This document shows, in pieces, positions 4,945 to 9,815 of a stretch of 11,559 nucleotides of DNA; position 1 is the first letter of the stretch; the number at the start of each line of letters is the position of its first letter. The stretch lies in contig JANWXV010000010.1 of assembly GCA_025057405.1 (NCBI GenBank), positions 1-11,559 on the forward strand, given 5' to 3'. Position numbers and translations under genes: made by a program. Source of the DNA: Candidatus Bipolaricaulota bacterium (lineage in GTDB: Bacteria; Bipolaricaulota; Bipolaricaulia; RBG-16-55-9; DRXL01). The notes beneath the pieces are model-generated. The model saw nothing but the letters and a program-made list of their open reading frames with translations. It was not told the DNA's origin and did no database searches.

Positions 4945-7221
4945 ATGGCACTAAGAGAAGACGCCTTGGAGTATCACAGCAAACGTCCACCCGGCAAATG
5001 GGAGATCACCCCGACCAAGCCCTGTCTCACCCAACGCGATCTCTCGCTGGCCTACACCCCCGGCGTCGCCGAACCGTGCTTGGAGATCCAAAAAACCCCC
5101 GAAGATGCCTATAAGTACACGGCCAAGGGGAACTTGGTCGCGGTGATCACCAACGGCACAGCGGTCCTGGGATTGGGCAATATTGGCGCACTCGCGGGCA
5201 AGCCCGTCATGGAGGGCAAAGCCCTCTTATTCAAACGCTTTGCCGATATTGACTCGATTGATATCGAAGTGAACACCGAAGACCCAGAGCTGATCATTCA
5301 GACAGTCAAGCTTCTGGAGCCTACGTTCGGCGGCGTTAACTTAGAAGACATCAAAGCCCCGGAGTGCTTCTACATTGAAGAGACTCTGAAGAGAGAGATG
5401 CAGATCCCCGTCTTTCACGATGATCAGCACGGCACAGCGATCATCTCAGGGGCCGCGCTGCTCAACGCGCTAGAACTTACGGGCAAGCGCATTGACCAGA
5501 TCAAGATCGTCTTCAACGGCGCTGGAGCGTCAGCGATTGCAACGGCAGAGTTCTATGTCACGCTGGGAGCCAAACGCGAGAATATCATCATGTGCGACAC
5601 CAGGGGCGTCATCTACAAAGGGCGCACCGAGGGGATGAACCCTTATAAAGAGCGTTTCGCCGCCAAGACCAAGGCGCGCACTCTGGCCGAAGCGCTGGTA
5701 GATGCCGACGTCTTCGTGGGGCTGTCGGCCGCCGTCGGCGGTCTCGTGACGAAAGAGATGGTCAAGAGCATGGCCAAGAAACCGATGATCTTCGCGATGG
5801 CCAACCCGCTGCCGGAAATCTTGCCCCAGGAGGCCAAAGAAGCCCGCCCCGATGCTATTGTCGCTACGGGGCGCAGCGACTTCCCCAATCAGATCAACAA
5901 CGTCTTGGGGTTCCCGTTTATCTTTCGTGGGGCGCTCGACGTGCGCGCCACCCAGATCAACGAAGCGATGAAAGTCGCGGCGGCAAAATCGCTGGCGGCG
6001 CTGGCCAAAGAAGATGTCCCCGATTCGGTCGCCAAAGCCTACGGACTCCAAGGGCTGCACTTCGGCCCGGACTATCTCATCCCTAAGCCCTTGGATCCGA
6101 GGGTCTTGTTGTGGGAGGCTCCCGCGGTGGCCCAAGCCGCGATGGAGTCTGGCGTCGCCCGCATCAAGCTCGACATAGAAAAGTACAGAGAGCAGCTCGA
6201 AGCGCGTCTGGGCAAGTCCCGCGAGATGATGCGCATCGTCTTCAACAAAGCCCGCACCAACCCCAAGAGAATTGTCTTGGCCGAGGGCGAGCACGAGAAG
6301 ATGATCCGTGCGGCGTATCAGATGGTCTTCGAGCGCGTCGCCAAGCCCATTCTCTTGGGCGATGCCCAGACGATCCGCGCTCGTGCGCAGCAGCTCCAAA
6401 TCAATCTCGACAGCATCGAAGTGGTTGATCCACGCACCGACTCCCGCCGCGAACGCTATGCCCAACGACTCTATGAGCTGCGCTGCCGCAAGGGCGTGGC
6501 CTTCACCGAGGCCCAAGAGCTGATCACCAAGCCCAATTACTTCGCGGCCGTGATGGTTGAGCTGGGCGACGCCGACGGGATGATCGCAGGCTTGGGCTTT
6601 CACTATCCCGAAGGGCTGCGCCCCATCTTAGAAGTGATTAAGACGTGTCCCGATTGCAAGACGATCGCTGGGGCGTATCTGGTCACGCTCAAAAACAGAG
6701 TGTTGCTCTTTGCCGATGCGACCGTGAACGTGGAGACCGATGCCGAAAAATTGGCCGAGATCGCGATCTTGACGGCGCGCTTAGCTAAAGACTTCGACAT
6801 CGAGCCGAGAATCGCGATGCTCTCGTACTCTGACTTTGGCGGCGTGCGCCACGCCCGCACGGAACGCGTCCGCCAAGCCGTCGAGCTGGTGCGCCAGCGC
6901 GCCCCCGATCTCCTCGTAGATGGCGAGATGCAAGCCGATACCGCTCTCATCCCCGAGATCCTCAACGGCGGGTACCCGTTCAATCGTCTGAAGGAGCCAG
7001 CTAATATACTGATCTTCCCCAACTTGGAGTCGGGGAATATCAGCTATAAGCTAGTGCAGTCGCTGGCCAACGCCGAGATCGTCGGGCCGATTCTGATCGG
7101 GACGCGCAAGCCGGCTCACGTCTTGCAGCGCTATCACGAAGTGAAAGACATCGTGAATCTAGCAGCGATTGCTGTTGTGGAGGCCCAGAAGCTCGAAGAA
7201 CCCACGGGATGCTGTGAATAA
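4945..7221 (+). CDS. maeB: NADP-dependent malic enzyme with C-terminal phosphotransacetylase-like domain (MaeB type)
   Basis: The enzyme decarboxylates malate to pyruvate with reduction of NAD(P), linking C4 acids to pyruvate and supplying reductant. The 758-residue length is that of MaeB fusions. The malic enzyme half (about 1-425) shows LAYTPGVAEPC (36-45, catalytic Tyr37), GKALLFKRFADID (91-103, catalytic Lys), the metal site LEDIKAPECF (133-142) with FHDDQHGTA (157-165), the nucleotide loop FNGAGAS (190-196), and IFAMANPLPE (about 282-291). The second half (about 430-755) is a PTA-like domain beginning RIVLAEGEH and containing RIAMLSYSDFGG and ILIFPNLESGN. In known MaeB this half is regulatory (acetyl-CoA sensing) rather than catalytic. 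The ATG at 4945 is chosen for the strong AGAGAGGTG 5-13 bases upstream. The 151-base divergent gap to yidD also has a possible TAAAAT -10 at 4919-4924, without a clear -35. Confidence 0.96.
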   Translation: MALREDALEYHSKRPPGKWEITPTKPCLTQRDLSLAYTPGVAEPCLEIQKTPEDAYKYTAKGNLVAVITNGTAVLGLGNIGALAGKPVMEGKALLFKRFADIDSIDIEVNTEDPELIIQTVKLLEPTFGGVNLEDIKAPECFYIEETLKREMQIPVFHDDQHGTAIISGAALLNALELTGKRIDQIKIVFNGAGASAIATAEFYVTLGAKRENIIMCDTRGVIYKGRTEGMNPYKERFAAKTKARTLAEALVDADVFVGLSAAVGGLVTKEMVKSMAKKPMIFAMANPLPEILPQEAKEARPDAIVATGRSDFPNQINNVLGFPFIFRGALDVRATQINEAMKVAAAKSLAALAKEDVPDSVAKAYGLQGLHFGPDYLIPKPLDPRVLLWEAPAVAQAAMESGVARIKLDIEKYREQLEARLGKSREMMRIVFNKARTNPKRIVLAEGEHEKMIRAAYQMVFERVAKPILLGDAQTIRARAQQLQINLDSIEVVDPRTDSRRERYAQRLYELRCRKGVAFTEAQELITKPNYFAAVMVELGDADGMIAGLGFHYPEGLRPILEVIKTCPDCKTIAGAYLVTLKNRVLLFADATVNVETDAEKLAEIAILTARLAKDFDIEPRIAMLSYSDFGGVRHARTERVRQAVELVRQRAPDLLVDGEMQADTALIPEILNGGYPFNRLKEPANILIFPNLESGNISYKLVQSLANAEIVGPILIGTRKPAHVLQRYHEVKDIVNLAAIAVVEAQKLEEPTGCCE

Positions 7222-7225
7222 GACT

Positions 7226-7253
7226 GTAGGGGCGTGATTAATCACGCCCCTAC
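7226..7253. repeat. Perfect 28-base palindrome between convergent maeB and smpB
   Basis: The half-site GTAGGGGCGTGATT (7226-7239) is followed directly by its exact reverse complement (7240-7253). It begins 4 bases after the maeB stop. As RNA it would form a very stable hairpin in either direction and could stop or protect both the maeB and smpB transcripts, but neither side carries a U-tract, so it is not a standard intrinsic terminator. Similar GTAGGGGC...GCCCCTAC hairpins are, from memory, dispersed repeats in various bacterial genomes. Confidence 0.85.
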
Positions 7254-7358
7254 ATTTAACGCCTTTAATCACACCCCTATTAACCTATCCCTTCCCTACG
7301 TTTAATCACGCCCCGGATTAACCATGTCCCTGCATGATTAAATTAACCACGCCCTACA
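7236..7358. repeat. Cluster of degenerate copies of the palindrome half-site
   Basis: After the palindrome, about five imperfect copies of TTAATCACGCCCCTAC follow in one orientation, with TTAAYC starts at 7265, 7280, 7302, 7318 and 7343 (the intact one is at 7239). Most differences are C-to-T or G-to-A changes, for example TTAACCATGTCCCTGC at 7318-7333. Spacing is irregular (15 to 27 bases). The cluster fills nearly all of the 143-base gap between maeB and smpB and no gene fits in it. It looks like a decayed repeat array or serial insertion of a small palindromic element. Confidence 0.65.
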
Positions 7359-7364
7359 AAACCC

Positions 7365-7808
7365 TTACGGTCGAACGCGCCGCAGCTCACGCTCGGACTC
7401 TCGCTTCTTAATCTTTTCGCGCTTGTCGTACTTGGCCAGGCCCCGCGCCAGTGCCAGCTCGACCTTGGCCCAGCTGTTCTTAAAGTAAATCTTTAATGGA
7501 ATGAGCGTGTAGCCCTTCTCTTTGACTTTGGACTGCAAGCGATGGATTTCTGTTTTTTTGAGCAAGAGCTTGCGCTTGCGCAATGGATCGGGATTGTAGC
7601 GGTTGCCCTCTTGGTAGGGAGCGATATAGACGTTGACTAAGAAGACTTCGCCGTTGCGCACGAGGGCGAAACCGTCTTGCAAGCTGACGCTGCCCCGGCG
7701 AATGGACTTGACTTCGGTGCCGGTGAGGGCGATCCCCGCTTCGATGGTCTCTTCGATCTGATAGTCGTGCCGGGCTTTGCGGTTGGTCGCAACGGTTTTT
7801 TCACTCAT
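7365..7808 (-). CDS. smpB: SsrA-binding protein SmpB
   Basis: SmpB binds tmRNA and brings it to stalled ribosomes in trans-translation. The 147-residue length is normal. Family features in order: VATNRKARHDYQIEETIEAGIALTGTEVKSIR (6-37, OB-fold start), GSVSLQDGFA (39-48), NVYIAPY (59-65), NPDPLRKRKLLL (72-83), YTLIPLKIYFKNSWAKVELALARG (100-123), and a basic tail beginning KYDKREKIKKRESER that inserts in the mRNA channel. Convergent with maeB. The start lacks a ribosome site; a TAAGCT lies 6 bases before the ATG (7815-7820), which would give a leaderless or nearly leaderless message. The tmRNA gene itself is not in the window. Confidence 0.97.
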   Translation of the reverse strand: MSEKTVATNRKARHDYQIEETIEAGIALTGTEVKSIRRGSVSLQDGFALVRNGEVFLVNVYIAPYQEGNRYNPDPLRKRKLLLKKTEIHRLQSKVKEKGYTLIPLKIYFKNSWAKVELALARGLAKYDKREKIKKRESERELRRVRP

Positions 7809-7878
7809 AGGGTAAGCTTACGCGCGCTTGCGCGAGGGCTTCTTCTTCGCCCCCCTTTGGCGAGCGAAGGCGAACCGT

Positions 7879-7893
7879 CCAGACGAAGTCTGG
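7879..7893 (-). other. Hairpin overlapping the tRNA-Met CCA end
   Basis: CCAGAC (7888-7893 on the minus strand) and GTCTGG (7879-7884) form a 6-base stem with a 3-base loop. The first three bases are the encoded CCA of the tRNA. No U-tract follows, so this could be a weak stop or 3' processing structure, or chance. Confidence 0.35.
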
Positions 7894-7967
7894 TGGCGGG
7901 GGAGGGACTCGAACCCTCTACCTGCCGCTTATGAGACGGCCGCTCTAACCAAATGAGCTACCCCGCC
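7891..7967 (-). tRNA. tRNA-Met (CAT), elongator type; tRNA-Ile2 not excluded
   Basis: The full cloverleaf can be drawn. The acceptor GGCGGGG pairs with CCCCGCC. The D-arm is GCTC/GAGC, and the anticodon stem GCCGT/GCGGC holds the loop CTCATAA (anticodon CAT). The T-arm GAGGG/CCCTC has loop TTCGAGT. A73 and an encoded CCA end the gene at 7891. The G1-C72 pair rules out initiator type. A CAT anticodon is also used by the lysidine-modified tRNA-Ile2; the overall sequence is closer to elongator Met. Confidence 0.93.
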
Positions 7968-7979
7968 GCTCTTCAAGTT

Positions 7980-8008
7980 AGTCTAGCACGTCTTGACTTG
8001 CTTGGCAA
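7980..8008 (-). promoter_or_regulatory. Promoter of tRNA-Met (CAT)
   Basis: TTGCCA (8003-8008), a 17-base spacer and TAGACT (7980-7985) lie on the minus strand, with the -10 ending 12 bases before the mature tRNA 5' end. It lies just after the terminator of the upstream tRNA, so the two tRNAs are separate units. Confidence 0.65.
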
Positions 8009-8014
8009 CCCTCT

Positions 8015-8045
8015 AAAAAAATATCGTGCCGCCCGAGGGCGGCAC
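8015..8045 (-). terminator. Rho-independent terminator after the initiator tRNA
   Basis: On the minus strand GTGCCGCCC (8037-8045) pairs with GGGCGGCAC (8026-8034), a perfect 9-base inverted repeat with 2 central bases. Four bases later comes a run of seven T (8015-8021). It starts 8 bases past the encoded CCA of the initiator tRNA. Confidence 0.88.
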
Positions 8046-8052
8046 AAAAGTC

Positions 8053-8128
8053 TGGTTGCGGGGGTCGGATTCGAACCGACAGCCTCCGGGTTATGAGCCC
8101 GACGAGCTTCCTGTTGCTCCACCCCGCA
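8053..8128 (-). tRNA. Initiator tRNA-fMet (CAT)
   Basis: Initiator hallmarks are present: the anticodon stem ends in three G-C pairs (GGG/CCC) around loop CTCATAA, the D stem has A11-T24 (GGAGC/GCTC), and the T-arm GTCGG/CCGAC has loop TTCGAAT. CCA is encoded at 8053-8055. The acceptor reads TGCGGGG/CCCCGCA, so position 1-72 is a weak U-A pair instead of the usual C-A mismatch. The D-loop is one base shorter than in E. coli. Confidence 0.95.
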
Positions 8129-8139
8129 TGTGCGCTTAG

Positions 8140-8168
8140 ATTATAGCAACTTGCGGGGCGACTCGCAA
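8140..8168 (-). promoter_or_regulatory. Promoter of initiator tRNA
   Basis: TTGCGA (8163-8168), a 17-base spacer and a perfect TATAAT (8140-8145) lie on the minus strand, 11 bases before the tRNA 5' end. The -35 lies 8 bases past the ferredoxin stop. Confidence 0.72.
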
Positions 8169-8175
8169 ATCTTCA

Positions 8176-8436
8176 CTATTTTTTATAGTACTGCGCGTTG
8201 ATCTGGATATACTGTTTCCATTGTTCGGGGACGTCCTCTTCGGGGAAGATCGCCTGAACGGGGCAGACCGCCGCGCACGCCCCACAGTTGATGCACGTCG
8301 CTGGGTCAATAAAGAGCTGCTGGACGTTGGCAAAATCAGATTCGTCTTTTCGGGGATGGATGCAATCCACCGGGCAGACCTGGACACAATCGTGCGATTT
8401 GACTCCGACACACGGCTGACAGATCACAAAGGCCAT
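8176..8436 (-). CDS. fdxA: 7Fe-type ferredoxin (one 3Fe-4S and one 4Fe-4S cluster)
   Basis: This 86-residue electron carrier resembles the small 7Fe ferredoxins of Thermus and Actinobacteria. The first motif lacks one of the usual cysteines: C9, then GVKSHD, C17, x3, C21-P, as expected for a 3Fe site. The second is C48-x2-C51-x2-C54-x3-C58-P. By family analogy C9, C17 and C58 hold the 3Fe cluster and C21, C48, C51 and C54 the 4Fe cluster. The tail AIFPEEDVPEQWKQYIQINAQYY is characteristic of the FdxA group. C6 and C25 are extra cysteines. The ATG is preceded by GAGAGGGAG at 3-base spacing. The gene has its own promoter, so it is not strictly coupled to the M42 gene upstream. The partner enzyme is not visible here. 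Confidence 0.93.
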   Translation of the reverse strand: MAFVICQPCVGVKSHDCVQVCPVDCIHPRKDESDFANVQQLFIDPATCINCGACAAVCPVQAIFPEEDVPEQWKQYIQINAQYYKK

Positions 8437-8474
8437 AAGCTCCCTCTCTTTTCAGAGTCTTCAAAACTGTGCTG

Positions 8475-8503
8475 AGTATAGCAGACCGATCTCGCTTGAG
8501 CAA
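8475..8503 (-). promoter_or_regulatory. Ferredoxin promoter
   Basis: TTGCTC (8498-8503), a 17-base spacer and TATACT (8475-8480) lie on the minus strand. It starts two bases past the stop codon of the M42 gene. The leader of about 32 bases contains the GAGAGGGAG ribosome site. Confidence 0.7.
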
Positions 8504-8505
8504 CT

Positions 8506-9573
8506 CTAATGCCGTGCGAAGCTCATCTTCTCATCTATTTGGGCGACTGTGTGAGCGATCAGCGTGTAGGCGTTCTCGAGGTCTGCCAGCGAGACGATCT
8601 CGCAAGGGCTATGCATATAACGATTGGGGATCGAGACCAAGCCTGCAGCAATCCCCGCACGGGTCATCTGCATCGCATACGCATCGGTGCCGGTGCCGCG
8701 GGGTTCGGCGTGCATCTGATAGGGGATCTTGTGCGCTTGGGCTGTCTCTAACAAGAGCTGGACGACTTTGTGATTATACGTTGGCCCGCGCGCAATCAGC
8801 GGTCCTTGGCCCACTTTGGCGATCCCCAAGCGCTTCTGCTCGTCGGCCATCGTGGGGAAATCCGTCGCAAAGCCGACGTCAACGGCGATCCCCACCAACG
8901 GATCAATCCCGAAGGCGCTGGTGTGCGCCCCGCGCAGACCGACTTCTTCTTGCACGGTAGCGACGATGTGAATTTCGGCTTTGGGGTTGAGCTTGGCCAG
9001 CAGTCGTCCAGCTTCTAAGACCGTAAAAGCGCCCGCTTTGTCGTCGAAGCCGCGCGAGACGACCAGCCCGTTGCGCAACTCCGCGAAGCCGTAATCAACT
9101 ACGACGGGATCGCCGATGCGAACTAGTTTCTCGGCTTCGGCTCTGTCTTTGGCTCCAATGTCTATCCAAAGTTCGTCGGTCTTGGTGACTTTGGTGCGCT
9201 CTTCTTCTTTGAGCAAGTGAATCGGCTTCTTGCCGATGACGCCCAAGACGCGGCCCGTCGCGGTGCGAATCCAGACACGCTGCCCCTGAGCGATCTGAGG
9301 GTCCCAGCCGCCGATCTGCCCAAAGTAGAGAAAGCCCTGATCGTCAATATGAGTGATCATAAAGCCGATCTCGTCCATGTGCCCGGCGAGCATCACTCTG
9401 GGCTTGCCGCCCTTGTGAACAACAGCGATGACGTTGCCTTGGGTGTCGGTGCGCACCTCATCGGCGAAGGTTTTGGCTTCGGCGGCCCAGACGTGGGCGG
9501 CTTCGTCTTCATAGCCCGAGGGACTGATCGTTGCGAGCAGACGCTTGAGAAATTCCAGAGAGCGCGTCTCCAT
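8506..9573 (-). CDS. M42-family metallo-aminopeptidase (FrvX/TET-like)
   Basis: The 355-residue length is normal for M42 peptidases, which form dodecameric tetrahedral particles that trim peptides in the cytoplasm using two metal ions. Active-site motifs appear in order: GHMDEIGFM (64-72, His65 metal ligand, Asp67), SRGFDDKAGAF (173-183, bridging Asp177), VQEEVGLRGA (207-216, Glu209 as general base and Glu210 as ligand), AVDVG (230-234, Asp232) and RYMHSPCEIVSLADLE (318-333, His321). The dimerisation/PDZ-like insert lies between about 75 and 165. GTGTDAYAM (293-301) is also typical. A perfect AGGAGGT lies 11 bases before the ATG. Substrate preference (acidic, hydrophobic or basic N-terminus) cannot be read from the sequence. 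There is no signal peptide. Confidence 0.95.
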   Translation of the reverse strand: METRSLEFLKRLLATISPSGYEDEAAHVWAAEAKTFADEVRTDTQGNVIAVVHKGGKPRVMLAGHMDEIGFMITHIDDQGFLYFGQIGGWDPQIAQGQRVWIRTATGRVLGVIGKKPIHLLKEEERTKVTKTDELWIDIGAKDRAEAEKLVRIGDPVVVDYGFAELRNGLVVSRGFDDKAGAFTVLEAGRLLAKLNPKAEIHIVATVQEEVGLRGAHTSAFGIDPLVGIAVDVGFATDFPTMADEQKRLGIAKVGQGPLIARGPTYNHKVVQLLLETAQAHKIPYQMHAEPRGTGTDAYAMQMTRAGIAAGLVSIPNRYMHSPCEIVSLADLENAYTLIAHTVAQIDEKMSFARH

Positions 9574-9614
9574 AGTGTGCGATAGACCTCCTAAGATACT
9601 CTCAGAATAGTGTT

Positions 9615-9638
9615 ATTATAGCGGGGGACTAGAGTCCC
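9615..9638 (-). promoter_or_regulatory. M42 gene -10 box with adjoining inverted repeat
   Basis: A perfect TATAAT (9615-9620, minus strand) precedes the M42 gene by 41 bases; no good -35 is seen 17 bases upstream. In the place of the spacer lies the inverted repeat GGGACT (9625-9630) and AGTCCC (9633-9638), which could be an activator or repressor site. Confidence 0.5.
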
Positions 9639-9713
9639 TGCACAGAGATCGTCGCGTGGGAGAGTTGGTCAAGGTAATCTTGAACACTGTTTCGTTTCGG
9701 CTCTAAAGAGTAT

Positions 9714-9719
9714 TATAAT
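9714..9719 (+). promoter_or_regulatory. Possible -10 box of the vWA-PKD gene
   Basis: TATAAT on the plus strand is preceded at 17 bases by a poor -35 (TTCGTT, 9691-9696). It would give a leader of about 90 bases containing the hairpin at 9742-9763. The surrounding A/T-rich run makes a chance match possible. Confidence 0.35.
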
Positions 9720-9741
9720 AATACCGTACAAGTCGGATGCC

Positions 9742-9763
9742 ACCCTGAGCGCCAGCGAAGGGT
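9742..9763. repeat. Short hairpin repeat of the CCCTGAGCG/GCGAAGGG type
   Basis: ACCCTGAGC (9742-9750) and GCGAAGGGT (9755-9763) form a hairpin with two adjacent G-A mismatches and a 4-base loop. Hairpins of this kind (a CTGAGCG arm facing a GCGAAG arm) are, from memory, scattered in high copy number through many bacterial genomes. A perfect 12-base palindrome, CTTCGCGCGAAG, follows at 9787-9798, just before the ribosome site of the next gene. Confidence 0.55.
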
Positions 9764-9815
9764 CTCAGCCGCGCTCAGAAGGACAACTTCGCGCGAAGAA
9801 GGGGAATTGTTAAAG

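Noticed and set aside
5530..6603. 357-codon minus-strand frame inside maeB
   Set aside because: Antisense shadow of a clear malic enzyme; composition is rich in His, Asp and Leu from reversed codons and no family is recognisable.
7226..7358. CRISPR array
   Set aside because: Copies are degenerate, irregularly spaced by 15-27 bases and have no unique spacers of constant length; no cas genes are present.
7809..7878. tmRNA gene next to smpB
   Set aside because: The gap is far too short and shows no tRNA-like ends of tmRNA.
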